Counted from the first letter of the stretch, positions 1-13,522 are shown. The stretch: DNA of 64,000 nucleotides from Phocoena phocoena (GCF_963924675.1 NC_089228.1:96260394-96324393); one strand, 5' to 3'. Translations and numbers: made by a program. The notes: generated by a model from the sequence alone, not told the origin.

Positions 1-3000
1 TTCATAGCCATTTTTTTTTAAGATTCCCTATATATGTGTTAGCATATGGTATTCGTTTTTCTCTTTCTGACTTACTTCACTCCGTATGACAGACTCTAGG
101 TCCATCCACCTCACTACAAATAACTCAATTTCATTTCTTTTTATGGCTGAGTAATATTCCGTTGTATATATGTGCCACATCTTCTTTATCCATTCATCTG
201 CCAGTGGTCACTTAGGTTGCTTCCATGTCCTGGCTATTGTAAATAGAGCTGCAATGAACATTGTGGTACATGCTTCTTTTTGAATTATGGTTTTCTCAGG
301 GTGTATGCCCAGTAATGAGACTGCTGTGTTGTTTGGTAGTTCTATTTTTAGTTTTTTTAGGGAACCTCAATACTATTCTCCATAGTGGATGTATCAATTT
401 ACATTCCCACCAACAGTGGAAGAGGGTTCCCTTTTCTCCACACCCTCTCCAGCATTTATTGTTTGTAGATTTTTTGATGATGGCCATTCTGACCAGTGTG
501 AGGTGATACCTCATTGTAGTTTTGATTTTCATTTCTCTAATGATAAATGATGTTGAGCATCCTTTCATGTGTTTGTTGGTAACCTGTATATCTTCTTTGG
601 AGAAATGTCTATTTAGGTCTTTTGCACATTTTTGGATTGTGTTGCTTGTTTTTTCATATCGAGCTGCATGAGCTGCTTATAAATTTTGGAGATTAATCCT
701 TTGTCAGTTGCTTCATTTGCAAGTATTTTCTCCCACTTTGCACATTCTCTTTTTGTCTTGTTTATGGTTTCCTTTGCTGTGCAAAAGCTTTTAAGTTTTA
801 TTAGGTCCATTTGTTTATTTTTGTTTTTATTTCCATTTCTCTAGGAGGTGGGTCAAAAAGGATCTTGTTGTGATTTATGTTATGGAAGTTCTGCCTATGT
901 TTTTCTCTAAGAGTTTTATAGTGTCTGGCCTTACATTTAGGTCTTTAATCCATTTTGAGTTTATTTTTGTGTATAGTGTTAGGTTGTGTTCTAATTTCAT
1001 TCTTTTACATGTACCTGTCCATTTTTCCCAGCACCACTTATTGAAGAGACTGTCTTTTCTTCATTGTATGTTCTTGCCTCTTTTGTTATAAATTAGGTGC
1101 CCATATGTGCATGGGTTTATCTCTGGGCATTCTATCTTGTACCATTGATCTATATTTCTGTTTTTGTGCCAGTACCATACTGTCTTGATTACTGTAGCTT
1201 TGTGGTATAGTTTGAAGTTGGGGCGCTTGATTCCTCTAACTCCGTTTTTTCTTTCTCAAGATTGCTTTGGCTATTCAGGGTCTTTTGTGTTTCCATACGA
1301 ATTGTAAACTTTTTTGTTCTAGTTCTGTGAAAAATGCCACTGATAGTTTGATAGGGATTGCATTGAATCTGTAGATTGCTTTGGGTAGTATAGTCATTTT
1401 CACAATGTTGATTCTTCCAATCCAAGAACACGAAATATCTCTCCATCTGTTTGTATCATCTTTAATTTCTTTCATCAGTGTCTTATAGTTTTCTGCATAC
1501 AGGTCTCTTGTCTCCTTAGGTAGGTTTATTCCTAGGTTTTTATTCTTTTTGTTGCAATGATAAATGGGAGTGTTTCCTTAATTTCTTTTTCAGGTTTTTC
1601 ATCATTAGTGTATAGGAATGCAAGAGATTTCTGTGCATTAATATTGTATCCTGCTACTGTACCAAATTCATTGATTAGCTCTAGTAGTTTTCTGGTAGTA
1701 TCTTTAGGATTCTCTATGTATAGTATCATGTCATCTGCAAACAGTGACAGTTTTATTCTTCTTTTCCAATTTGGATTCCTTTTATTTATTTTTCTTCTCT
1801 GATTGCTGTGGCCCAAACTTCCAAATCTATGTTGAATAATAGTGATGAGAGTGGGCAACCTTGTCTTCTTCCTGATCTTAGAGAAAATAGTTTCAGTTTT
1901 TCACCATTGAGAACAATGTTGGCGTGGGTTTGTCATATATGGCCTTTATTATTTTGAGGTAAGTTCCCTCTATGCCTACTTTCTGGAGAGGTTTTATCAT
2001 AAATGGGTGTTGAATTTTGTCAAAAGCTTTTTCTGCATCTATTGAGATGATCATATGGTGTTTATCCTTCAATTTGTTAATATGATGTATCACATTGGTT
2101 GATTTGAGTATATTGAAGAATCCTTGCATTCCTGGGATAAACCCCACTCGGTCATGGTGTGTGATCCTTTTAATGTGCTGCTGGATTCTGTTTGCTAGTA
2201 TTTGGTCGAGGATTTTTACATCTATGTTCATCAGTGATATTGGCCTGTAGTTTTCTTTCATTGTGACATCTTTGTCTGATTTTGGTATCAGGGTGATGGT
2301 GGTCTCTTAGAATGAATTTGGGAGGGTTCCTCCCTCTGCTGTATTTTGGAAGAGTTTGAGAAGGATAGGTGTTAGCTCTTCTCTAAATGTTTGATAGAAT
2401 TCGCCTGTGAAGCCTTCTGGTCCTGGGCTTTTTTTTGTTAGAAGATTTTTAATCACAGTTTCAACTTCAGTGCTTGTGATTGGTCTGTTTATATTTTCTA
2501 TTTCTTCCCGGTTCAGTCTCGGAAAGTTGTGCTTTTCTAAGAATCTGTCCATTTCTTCCAGGTTGTCCATTTTATTGGCATATAGTTGCTTGTAGTAATC
2601 TCTCATGATCCTTTGTATTTCTGCAGTGTCAGTTGTTACTTCTCCTTTTTCATTCCTAATTCTGTTGATTAGAATCTTCTCCCTTTTTTTCTTGATGAGT
2701 CTGGCTATTGGTTTATCAATTTTGTTTATCTTCTCAAAGAACCAGCTTTTAGTTGTATTGATTTTTGCTGTTGTTTCCTTTATTTCTTTTTCATTTATTT
2801 CTGATCTGATCTTTACGATTTCTTTCCTTTTGCTAACTTTGGGGGGGTTTTGTTCTTCTTTCTCTAATTGTTTTAGGTGTAAGGTTAGGTGTGGGGTTTT
2901 TTGAGATTTTTCTTGTTTCTTGAGATATAAACTTCCCTGTTAGAACTGCTTTTGCTGCATCCTGTAGGTTTTTGGTCATCGTGTTTTCATTGTTATTTGT

Positions 3001-3060
3001 TTCTAGGTATTTTTTGATTTCCTCTTTGATTTCTTTAGTGATCCCTTGGTTATTTAGAGA
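1..3060 (-). repeat. L1 LINE, antisense, 3' part and ORF2 remnants
   Basis: On the minus strand this reads as L1 ORF2 in several broken frames: the reverse transcriptase start at 2307-2606 (with [15 protein letters not shown]), the core at 1893-2261 ([28 protein letters not shown]) and downstream pieces at 1189-1858. The element continues past the left edge, so its 3' tail is missing. Frameshifts and stops make it inactive. The 3060 end lies in the ORF2 endonuclease-RT linker. Confidence 0.93.
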
Positions 3061-3400
3061 GATCTGCTAATGGGTGGGGTTGTGTTCCTGTCTTGCTAGT
3101 TGTTTGGCATGGGCCGCTCAGCACAGGAGTTTGCTGGCCGTTGGGTGGAGCTGGGTCTTAGCATTGAGATGGAGATCTCTGGGAGACCTCTCACCGATTG
3201 ATATTACGTGGGGCCGGGAGGTCTCTGGTGGTCCAATGTCCTGAACTCAGCCCTCCCACCTCAGAGGTTCAGGCCTGACATCAGGCCGAGCACCAGGACC
3301 CTGTCAGCCACACAGCTCCAAACTCTGGAACTCCACACTCCGGAGGCAACCCTTCGGACGTGCCAAAGCCTACCAGTTTTATACGTTGTCCTTTTAATTT
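3061..3400. repeat. Probable L1-associated interspersed repeat fragment
   Basis: This follows directly on the truncated ORF2 sequence. Its wording (GGGTGGGGTTGTGTTCCTGTC and later TGATATTACGTGGGGCCGGGAGG) resembles a segment I have seen repeatedly in whale and cattle DNA, possibly an L1 5' region. I cannot name the family. No gene is apparent. Confidence 0.4.
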
Positions 3401-6268
3401 TTCCTTGCTAAGAGTCTATATGGGGAAATGGCAGGTGGTAGACTGGGGAGAAATATGAAGGGTTAAGTGTCCTAGTGTGAGCAACTTATATTTCATTTGG
3501 TAGGCTGACCTCTTTGCTTATCATCTTTTCCACTGGTGGCTTTCAAACTTTATTCACCCAGACCTGATGAAGCAGGTTCTCTTTGTATTATATGGTGCCA
3601 GTTAACATGACAGTTTCTTCCTCTTAGTTCATTAAATTCTGGATTCCCTCTGTAAAACTAGGGCTCAGGTGTTTGGATCTACTGTACTGTCCAGTCCAAA
3701 GGAAAAGTTTTTCTACTAGTCTCCAAACCATCGCTAAGGGGGAACAGAAAACTGCCAGAGGTATGTATATTATTCAAGTCATCCCCAAAGAAACTCTCCT
3801 CGAGCCAGTGAGCTTCTCAACAGAGAATATCCCTTTGTGGGCTCCTCCTCCAATTCAAGCCTCAAAGAGCACATGCTTCCTTAATTCTTTGGACAATATG
3901 TGCCTAATGTTCCCTTTATGTTCCAGGAATATTAGCTCTATAAGCCCAAGCCCACTGGCCCTTGAGGGCAAGGACAGAGTTAGTCTTCCTCACTCATGTA
4001 TCTGCAGCTCTTTGTGTTTATGGACATTTGTTGAATGAATGCTAAATAGATGCATAACATTTGGAAGGATGCATAAAGAACAATAGGAGACATGCTCCTG
4101 CTTTCAAAAAATTTTCTATCATGTTGATGAATTGGGGGAAGTTTGGTTGAGGTACATTCCAAATGCATTAGGAGTACTTTGTGAGCACTTATAAAACAAA
4201 ATATCATCAGTGCAAATTTTTCTAATATTGACCCAAACTTCAATAGATTAAAAACTTACAGGGGACAGAGGAAGAGGTAATCAAAGTGGGAGCCTAATTA
4301 AAGGAAGTAGCTTCCTGCATGAGGAGTTTAGGTCTTGAGAGCTGAAGAGACAGGAGAGAAGAGAGAATTCTAGATCAGTGGAAAGACTTGAACAAGCCTT
4401 AAGGGCAAACCTCTAGCCGGTCTTGTGAAGGAGGTACAAGCACATTACCTGAGTTGAAAACAGAAAGACCACATTGAAGAGAAGTAAGAGAAGGAGAGAC
4501 GTAAAAATAAAGCCAATTGATGGAGGTCTAAAGTGATATGCTGAATTTTTCTTGTGTCATTAGATGCACTGCAAACAGCCTTTGTAGAATCGTGTTTTGG
4601 CAATTATGTGGTGAACTGATTAGAAGCTGCTTCCACCATCCAGATGTGAACCTGGTTTGAGGTGGTTAGTAGTAACGATTAGGAGCATGAGATGGTGTAC
4701 AACTTTAGAAGGTGAAGGGGGTCAGGTGTTCAAAGTCGTACTGAGGATACAGGTGTTAGTCGCACAGATGAGAAATCTGAGACTGGGTGACCACCTGTTG
4801 GAGAAACTGATGGTTTTAACTTGTTCCGTTTGACATTCAACAAGTTTTAGGCCTGGTATTTGGGCAACACCAACTCACCTTTGCAACAACTGGACCACAG
4901 AGAAGGAAAAAGGAGCATAATCCCACTCCTTTCCTTCCTCTGGGATATTTTGTATCAGTAAGGCTAACGACTGCCTAAAGTTGAGACTATTTCACCCACA
5001 CTTGCTCTCCTCTAGACACATTTAATGTATACATATGCCCTCCAGGAGAAATATAAGAGAGACAATTAAGACAAACCTGGAGAAACTGATGGGGCCACCA
5101 CTTTCTGGCCAGGTAAAAGGGGCCTTTGCAGCTTACAGGTCTGACTGAGCCCTTGTCTGCAAACATTTGAACATCCCTGATTTGGAGCCAATAAACGAGA
5201 GCCCAAGAACCCCCCACAACTGCACATCAGAACTTAATAGCAGCAAAAGCTAGACAGTGAGATGATCGTATCCCTTTAAAAGGTGCCTTATGATTAATAA
5301 CTGTGTTTATATCTTACTGTAGATATGCCAGCAAAGATAGACACAGTCAGAACAGATTCTTCAGGGTGAGAACTGATACACCATGGAATCCATAAAATCC
5401 TCGCATGCCATGGAGAGCATTTATTTCATAATTGCCCAGGTGCATCACTGCTGGTCTCTTTTCCCTAAATTGTCAAATACTAGAAGCAAACCAGCAGAAC
5501 TGAAGAGGCAGTAACAAAGTCTGACATGACCATTCTTAGACAGAGAAAGTGGGAGAGTATGTTTTACCTCTCGGGTCCCCAAGCTGCTGACAGTGGATAT
5601 GAAAATAACAACAGAAATACCCTCCAGGCTCTGGAGGATACACAGTGTCCTTGTGGCAGCAAAGAAGGGAACATAGGGGCTAGGTGACCTTTTTACCAGG
5701 AACTCCTCCAGAAAATTGTTCAGGTAATTTATGTCACTGAACTATACAAATTGTCATCTTCCAGACAGCAAAGAAACAAAGCAAAGAATCAAAATAGAGC
5801 ACAGAATAATATTCTTGGCAATGTAGGATTTTAAATGCGGTTTGCCCCTATGATCTTTTTTTTTTTTTCTTAATGAAATGAAGGGCTCCCAACATACTTG
5901 TTCCTGTTCTGGCACAGTGTTAAAAAAATATTTTATTGTCACTAAGATGGGATGAATGCATTTTTAATTTGGGCATAGCATTTCTCTCTCTCTCTTTTTT
6001 TTTTTTTTTGCTACTCTATATAAATGGTTCACCGAATTAAGCTAAAATTTGTTGCTTTGCCATGATTACACCATAGCCAGACACCCACTTTTCTGTTGCA
6101 AGCTACTTTGATCAACTACAGTGACTAAATGGCAATGGTAGCCCAAGTTCATGATAGGTTATGAACCTAGCATTTTAACTCAAGATATGCACCATAGAAA
6201 TGTGGAAAATATTCATCATTTCAGGCATACTTTGCCTTGTACAAGTCAATGTCAGATTCCACTTGGTC
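3401..6268. other. Non-genic, old repeats
   Basis: No supported gene. 3955-4045 looks like an L2 3' end (TTGAGGGCAAGGACAG ... TTGTTGAATGAATG). About 4060-4800 resembles a long ancient mammalian repeat whose copies also occur elsewhere in this window. CT- and T-rich runs lie at 5850-5870 and 5982-6010. The rest is unrecognised. Confidence 0.5.
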
Positions 6269-6283
6269 AAAAATTCTGTTACA

Positions 6284-7006
6284 CAGTATGGACGTTCCTT
6301 AAAAAACTAAAAAGAGAACTACCATATGACCCAGAAATCCCACTACTGGGCATATACCCTGAGAAAACCATAATTCAAAAAGAGTCATGTACCACAATGT
6401 TCATTGCAGCTCTATTCACAATAGCCAGGACATGGAAGCAACCTAAGTGTCCATCGACAGATGACTGGATAAAGAAGATGTGGTACATATATACAATAGA
6501 ATATTACTCAGCCATAAAAAGAAACGAAATTGAGTTATTTGTAGTGAGGTGGATGGACCTAGAGTCCGTCATACAGAGTGAAGTAAGTCAGAAAGAGAAA
6601 AGCAAATACCATATGCTAACACATATATGTGGAATCTAAGGAAAAAAAAAAAGGTTCTGAAGAACCATGGGTCAGGACAGGAATAAAGATGCAGACGTAG
6701 AGAATGGACTTGAGGACATGGGGAGGGAGAAGGGTAAGCTGGGATGAAGTTAGAGAGTGACATGGACATATATACACTACCAAATCTAAAATAGATAGCT
6801 AGTGGGAAGCAGCCGCATAGCACAGGGAGATCAGCTCATTGCTTTGTGTCCACTTAGAGGGGTGGGATAGGGAGGGTGGGAGGGAGGGAGACGCAAGAGG
6901 AAGGAGAAATGGGGATGTATGTATATGTATAGCTAATTCACTTTGGTATACAGCAGAAACTAACACACCATTGTAAAGCAATTACACTCCAATAAAGGTG
7001 TTAAAA
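6284..7006 (+). repeat. 5'-truncated L1 insertion with target-site duplication
   Basis: The 3' end of L1 in sense orientation: the end of ORF2 (reading RELPYDPEIPLLGIYPEKTI), then a 3' UTR with a polypurine stretch (6860-6910) and an AATAAAGGTGTT-A tail. The 15-base duplication AAAAATTCTGTTACA flanks it at 6269-6283 and 7007-7021, so the boundaries are exact. It cannot move on its own. Confidence 0.95.
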
Positions 7007-8889
7007 AAAAATTCTGTTACAGCTGGAACAATGTTGTTGTGGGAATTGGCAAAACTATAGCAGACACCAGAGGAAATTCTGTGAAGCCTCTTAAGTTATA
7101 ACTGAAGTTGGGATTGGCTGTAGGTAACATTGTGAAAGAGGCAAAATGGGTCTCTGATGCCTCAGCTTCAGAGGTCTTTTTATGGAGGATGAAGGGCAAG
7201 GAAAAGTGACCAGTAGACTATGTTCAGAGGATGGTTGGTGGAGGAGAATTAAAAGATAAATCAAAGGGCTCACTTGCCAATCAGGATAAAGTATAGTCTC
7301 TGTTTGCAACAACAGAGGATCGTTGAGAACAAAAACAACAACAAAAGCACGTGTCTGTTCATGTGCACCCAGACTCCATTACCCTTTGTTCCCAGGGATC
7401 TGTCTTCATTTCGTCCTTTTGTAATAGAAAGATTATTTAAGTTAAGGTGGGGAGAGATGTGTCCTCCAAGCTGAAGCTACAACAAAAGTATTTTCTCACT
7501 TTGGTATTTTTAACATTCCTTGTCTTGTCATGGAATTTGTTTGGTGGGAGCTAAAGTGTGCATCAGTTCTTAAGTCCAGGAATCCCGGTGTAAACAGAGG
7601 CGGTAGAATTGGCTTATGCTAAGAACAAGTCTATTGTTCCTTGGGCTCTAAGTGTTCAACAAGTAAAAGCATAGTAAAAATACCTCTGCGACTAAGAATA
7701 AAACACCCATAAAAGTGAAAATGAGTGACCAAATCCGGTTTATTCAAGTTTCTTGCAAATAACACTAAGCAGTAAGCTTCGATGCTTGCCCATAAAGTTA
7801 AGGTGGGGAGGAATATTCTATCTTACCCTTAGCCAGAACATCCCATTAGGGTATTAAGAGTGATGCAGAGAAACTCAAAACCCATTCAAAACTCATTCAG
7901 AATACAGAGTAGCTCCTGGCCTGAGCATAAGTCTAGAAGTTCAGGGGTTCTAATCCCAAATTGCTAAACGCACTACGGTTCGACTCCCAGAAGCCACCCA
8001 ACACCCAAAACCAGCCATGGTCACACATTCTTTCATTGACTCATTTAACAAATATTTATTGTACCTTTGGTAGGAGCAAGGTACTCTGTTAATGCTTTGA
8101 GGGTGAAAAGATGAAAAGACACAGAATCAAGTGTGGGAGGGGTGTGTAAATCAGCAATGAGATTGTACGGTGCTGGCGGGCTGTGACGGAGGTATGGCCC
8201 AAGGAGACCACACAGGTGGTGGCACCTAGTTCAGCCCAGGAGGCGGCAGGGAAGCTGGGGGGGATCGCATTCCAGGTGTGAATGAACACAGTCCCTCGAG
8301 ATCAAGAACTTCAGGAGCACGAGGTGTGTGTAAAAGAGCGACAGGAGATGATGTTGTCTAGTTTAGGGCATGTTAAAGACCTCTGCGCCTCAAAGTGTTT
8401 CCTCATTAACTCGATGCTTGAAATGCTCTCGTCTCTGATGACTATAAATGAAGGTTCTGTTCATATGGAAATATTTCCTTGAATGAGTAAAATATCTGAG
8501 TATTGTTTGCCACCAGCATTTTAGCTTAAATTAACAAGCCTTGAGAGAATGAAACATTAGATAAGAAAGTGTCATGGGGGAGATAAAAAGAAAGACAGGA
8601 TTAGTCTAGGCATAAAAGGTTTACAATGGACCAATTCAGTAGGACACCCAAAGTCAGGGAAAGTGGTCCTGGATGCTCGAAGAAACTGTAGCAACAGAGA
8701 AAAGGAGAGTGTAAGAAGAAAGCAAATAAGACCTTAGAAACAAGCAATGTCGTTATTGCCAGCTCATTTAGATAGATGTCGTGGCACCAGAAAGCACTGG
8801 CCATAGTCACTGAGCTGTTGTAATGCTGAACACGGGGTCAAGGTCTCCTCTCATTTCACCCTGCCAGGCAGGCAGCCTTAAAGCAGTGC

Positions 8890-9057
8890 TTTCGGAATTT
8901 CAAAGGGAGCACGTGGGTCACTTGGGGGTCCTGTCAAAATGCAGAGTCCGATTCAGTAGAACTAGGGTGGGGTCTGAGAATTTACCTTTCTCACAATCTC
9001 CCAAGTGATGCTGAGACTGCTGGTCCCAAGACCATGCTTGGAGTCACCAGGGTCTAG
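8890..9057 (+). repeat. MER-type (hAT-Charlie class) DNA transposon fossil
   Basis: The series CACTTGGGGGTCCTGTCAAAATGCAGA, GATTCAGTAGAACTAGGGTGGGG and CAAGTGATGCTGAGACTGCTGGTCC follows a very common short mammalian DNA transposon. I am confident of the type but not of the exact family name. Confidence 0.7.
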
Positions 9058-10779
9058 CAGGCTGACCTCCCTGGCATCACCCACATCTGTTCTCTTGTAA
9101 CCGTGCCCTCTGTTACTGCCTTAGTTCAGGCCCTCCCTCTCTGCCTGTCTCCTGGAGAATTATTTCTGGGCCAATTGATGGCCCGCACAGCCCAGAGTGA
9201 TATATATTTTTTAAAATAATGATGTTATAACTCTGCTTAAATCCCTTCAAATGACCCCCTTTGCCAAAGAAGCTATTTTAGAAGTTTTTCTAGTTGAACT
9301 CTTAATACAGAAGCTTTCCTGAAATCTAATATTTAAAATGTATGCAAGTGGCACTGCTCTGGAGAGGAGAAAAGCCTAGATTCTGTATCCTCACTCACCC
9401 AGCTTCCTCTGTTTCCTGGTGAAGCCCTGAGAGACCTCCATGTAATCCTGGATTCTGATGAACCAGGGGTCTAACAAGTAAGTCCAGAAGCTATTTCAGG
9501 CTGAAATCATTATGTACCTCAAGAGAGGTTACTCTCGTTTTCCTCCTTGGATAAATGAATATAAAACTGCCTCCGCCCAGAATTGTTCTGAAGATCAAAT
9601 CAGACCATGTGCACAGCATGATACCTAGGACATAGTAAGCACTCAATAATTGCTTGTTCTGCTACCCTTGAAACTTTGCAGTTAGATATGTTTTCCTTTG
9701 ACTTAAATCTTCTTTCCCTTGATAAAGATAACATGCCAATATTATTGGAAGAGGTAATATATTGAACTTTTTAGTGTGAATGGACTTGGTTTCGGCTCTT
9801 TTCCTGTGAACAGGTTTTGACTGGGGGTGGGTGTTGTTCAAAGAGATGAAGAGACCACCTCTGAGCAACTAGAGAGAGGGGATGGAGAGCTGGCCCGGCG
9901 GGTAGAGAAATGCACAAGATATGGGGCCTAGGCCATTGGAGGGGGGACCAGTTTCACACTAGTGTTTATCATCAGTCCGATGGCCTTCATATTAATTTGT
10001 ATACTGAATGCTTAGAAATTTGGAGCAAGTTGAAAGTAACTAGACAAAGCTCTTGCAGTGTATATATACTCAAGGCATCAAGCTTCCTAGAAAAGGGTCT
10101 AGTCCTGTTTGCCTCATTCAGGCTGTTTGTGACAGCAAGTTAGGGCTGAAGCAGGTTCCTTAGACCTGTAGCCGTGCTCCATGGACGTGCGCACTGTGGA
10201 GTCCTCACGACTCACGGGCAAAAGCGGGGGCAGTGGTCCTTCTGCTTGTCCACGTCTCTCTCCCTTTGACCCCCTAACCCTTCTCCTTGCCTCCCAGAGT
10301 CCATGTCGCGTCTGCCCCACAAGAACTCTCAGTGCACAGTCCCAGAGGCCTGACTCGGGATGCATCTCCAGAATCGTCCTTCCCTTACTCTCCGCAAGGA
10401 GCAGATCGCACAACACGCGTCAGAGTGTCCTCTGGCAGCCCGGAGAAGTGGGCCACAATCGACGTGAGCGGCCTGCTTATTTTCACCCAATAGGAGAGCT
10501 CTACCTGAAACCCGAACCTTGTTGCCGCAAGGCTTTTGGCTGTGCAAGGTTCCTGGTGTCGCAGAAGGGCACTCTCCCTGCCCCCCTCCCCCCACTGCTC
10601 CCTGGCAGAGCATCCCCTCTGCAGGAAAATGGGTCAGGCCCCCTGTAGGGCCACGGTTCCATGTCAGGCTCCTGGGAGCCCCCAGGAGCACAGCCTCAGA
10701 AGGTCTTATCAAGCCTCGGCATCTCAAAGCCCCCTGCAGCGCTACTAACATACAATGATAACCTGTCCTATTCGGCAAA

Positions 10780-10791
10780 GTTAATAATTAG
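10780..10791 (+). promoter_or_regulatory. HNF1-like palindromic motif
   Basis: GTTAATAATTAG is close to the HNF1 consensus GTTAATNATTAAC. It is followed by non-repetitive sequence. Function is inferred from the motif only. Confidence 0.25.
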
Positions 10792-11516
10792 TTACAAGCC
10801 GTGAAAAGCCAAACACATCCCCGGCTCCAGTCAACAAAAGGGAGGCAGTAGAAATACCAGCCGGCTGGGACCCTGGCAAAGCAGATGAAAGACAGACAGA
10901 TAAGGGCAAAGGAAAGATGCACCCAAATCCACAGACTCGAGGTTGTGTAGGCCAGGAGGGTGGAACTCATCTCACAGACTCATGCAGTCTCTCTCTCCCA
11001 TCAGAAATGCGTTAGTAGCTAAAATTTTGCACAGACAAGAACCGTGACCGACCGTATCTTTCCGCACAATGGGACTGATTCCAACAATGCCCGCCGAATC
11101 CCCACCAGAAGCAGCTGGCTGTCTCTCAACCCTTTTGCAAATACAACGACATCAGAATATGTGCACCTAGAAAATCTTGCAGGTGTCAAGCAACTGCAGA
11201 TGGACTTTCCTGACACTCTCCTTACACTTGCTTCTGACAACACCCAGGGGTAAATGTCTAAGGCAATATATCCAAAGACTGTCATGCCGCCCGTTTCTCC
11301 AGAGAGCTAATTTTGTAGCAAGTGAGAAGAAGCATGGAACTCAGTATTATGTCCAAAAGATGCACAGAGGACCTCTGCAAGTTTTCTGGGTTGGATGTTA
11401 ATTGTAGCGAGTCCTCAAGGAGTAGGAAAGGCACATTCTACTCCTGTGAGTTGCAATTCATTACAAGCCCAGATAATAAAACCTTTATTCACGCTTTTAA
11501 AAACTGCTTTCCTGTG

Positions 11517-11705
11517 GTTGGGAGTCCGCCTGCCGATGCAGGGGCCGCGGGTTCGTGCCCCGGTCCGGGAGGATCCCACATGCCGCGGAGCGGCTGGGTC
11601 CGTGAGCCATGGCCGCTGAGCCTGCACGTCCGGAGCCTGTGCTCCGCAACGGGAGAGGCCACAGCAGTGAGAGGCCCGCGTATCGCAAAAAAAAAAAAAA
11701 AAACA
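11517..11705 (+). repeat. Cetacean tRNA-derived SINE, 5' truncated
   Basis: It starts within the tRNA-like part (GTTGGGAGTCCGCC) and ends in an A tail. The duplication AAAAACTGCTTTCCTGTG flanks it at 11499-11516 and 11706-11723. The first bases of the SINE (CTTCCCTGGTGGCGCAGTG) are missing. Confidence 0.95.
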
Positions 11706-11723
11706 AAAAACTGCTTTCCTGTG

Positions 11724-12397
11724 TGGTCTCCCAGTGGCCACACACCACCTTGAGAGGGAGTCACGTCGTGGTGAAGGAAGAAAAGATGCTAAGTGGTCTG
11801 AGCTTGGCTCTTTTGATCCCTGTCCTGGTGCTTCTCCTCTATGGACTGCTATGACTCAATTCAAAGCCAGGCTGGAAAAACAGGGAGCGTCATTGAACAA
11901 AACTAATCCAAAACCCTGACCTGAGCCAGTACGAGAGCTTGGGCCTCAGCAAGTCAATCATTTGTCAGAAACAACACTGAAGGACCTAAAAGACGCTGGT
12001 AAACATGGAAAAGAAATAATACTTTCATTTTCCCCTTTTGATTTTCCTAATTTTTTAGCAGAAGGAGACTTCAGAAAAAAGAAACAACACAAATTATGCA
12101 ACGAAGGGGGTTCCTTTTCATTTCTTCGATTAACAGAAACACAGACTTGCTGTTCCTTGATTGTGTGTTTTTTTTTTAAGTAAGGTTCCAAAGTAAGAAG
12201 AAGGTGAAGGTTTTTAGGGAGTGAGGTAGTATATTTGAAAGCATTTTGTATATGACACAAATGAACTTATTTACAAAACAGAAACAGACTCACAAACATA
12301 GAAAACAAACTTATGGTTACCGAAGGGGAAAGGTGGGGGAGAGATAAATTAGGAGTTTGGGATTAGCAGATACAAACTACTATAAATAAAATAGATA
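11724..12397. other. Non-genic, unrecognised
   Basis: Non-coding with no gene or named repeat I can support. 12250-12390 (GAAACAGACTCACAAACATAGAAAA) resembles an old L1 3' UTR. Confidence 0.4.
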
Positions 12398-12614
12398 GGG
12401 CTTCCCTGGTGGCGCAGTGGTTGAGAGTCCGCCTGCCGATGCAGGGGACACGGGTTCGTGCCCCGGTCCAGGAAGATCCCACATGCCGTGGAGCGGCTGG
12501 GCCCGTGAGCCATGGCCGCTGAGCCTGCGCGTCCGGAGCCTGTGCTCCGCACGGGAGAGGCCACAACAGTGAGAGGCCCACGTACCGCAAAAAAAAAAAA
12601 AAAAAAAAAAAAAA
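12398..12614 (+). repeat. Cetacean tRNA-derived SINE, full length
   Basis: It runs from GGGCTTCCCTGGTGGCGCAG to a long A tail. A clear target-site duplication is not visible, unlike most other copies here. Confidence 0.93.
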
Positions 12615-13094
12615 GGTGAGGGGAGAAGTGAAATACAAAGCTTGTCACTCCTGTTACTTTAAAAAACAGGACTTGCAGCTTCAGGGTAAGTGCAAATTCC
12701 TTAGACAATTCATGGTGCCGCTCATCTCTAAGTCTCCCTTTTCACCACTTGCCCCAACGGAGATGACGCTGTCCCCTCTTCCCAGAACACCCTCCCCTCT
12801 GACCTCAGCAGCAGCGCCTTCCTCAGGCTTCAGGTGCCATTTCCCCCACCCCGCAGTGATGTGTCCCTTCTCTAAGGTCACAGGCTCACTGGACCTGTGA
12901 CCCATGGCTCACATCCTGTCCTAAAATTGCACTTTTACCGGCTGGCCCCCTTGACTGTGAGGCTTTGAGGACGGAAACATCCACTTCAGTAACGGCGGCA
13001 CCCAGCCCCGGGCCTGCCACACAGGTGCTTTATTAGTGTGGAATGAATGAGTGGATGAATGGACATTTTTATTCCCGAAAGCAGCACAAGGGAA
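12615..13094. other. Non-genic, MIR/L2-like traces
   Basis: No gene. Around 12990-13060 the text (CCTGCCACACAGGTGCTTTATTAGTG and GAATGAATGAGTGGATGAATG) is like an old L2 3' end. Confidence 0.4.
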
Positions 13095-13189
13095 GCGAAA
13101 TGCATTAAGACGTCCCCTTGGGAGTCTGTTAACTGTTTAGACCCCTGGGCCCACCCCAGTGCCCCTACACCAAAGGGAATCTAGGAACA
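13095..13189. repeat. MER-type DNA transposon, left part (split)
   Basis: CTTGGGAGTCTGTTAACTG and GACCCCTGGGCCCACCCC match the same short transposon type as 8890-9057. A plausible right part continues at 13743-13800. It is split by an L1 fragment and a SINE. Confidence 0.5.
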
Positions 13190-13522
13190 CATATTTTATT
13201 TATTTATTTTTATATTTGTGTCTCTATATTTTTTTAAATTTTTATTGGAATATAGTTGATTTACAATGTTGTATTAGTTTCAGGTGTACAGCAAAGTGAA
13301 TCCGTTATACATATATCCACTCTTTTTTAGATTCTTTTCCCATATAGGCCATTACAGAGTATTGAGTAGAGTTCCCTGTGCTATACAGCAGGCTCTTATG
13401 AGTTATCTGTTTTATACATAGTAATGTGTATACGTAATCCCAATCTCCCAGTTTATCCCTCCCAGCCCCTTATCCCCTGGTAACTATAAGTTGGCTTTCT
13501 ACATATTTTCAATAAGTGTTCC
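13190..13522 (-). repeat. L1 3' UTR fragment, antisense
   Basis: TTTACAATGTTGTATTAGTTTCAGGTGTACAGCAAAGTG and CCCTGTGCTATACAGCAGG are hallmarks of artiodactyl/cetacean L1 3' UTRs read backwards. Poly-T at the left side is its tail. Confidence 0.88.

Larger units (their letters stand above)
7022..11498. other. Non-genic stretch with old repeats and a GC-rich island
   Basis: No supported gene. About 8030-8780 resembles the ancient dispersed repeat seen at 24255. 8890-9057 is a MER-type DNA transposon fossil (listed separately). 9560-9660 has an L2/MIR-like end. 10150-10760 is GC-rich with overlapping open frames on both strands, none with recognisable domains or splice sites. 10760-10900 carries a homeodomain-like motif. 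Confidence 0.5.

Noticed and set aside
1893..2606. Reverse transcriptase frames
   Set aside because: As a gene: they are fragments of a broken L1 ORF2 with stops and shifts, so they are listed only as repeat.
10181..10778. Several overlapping frames on both strands in GC-rich DNA
   Set aside because: No domain, no splice signals and no codon bias could be shown. Overlap on both strands argues for base composition.
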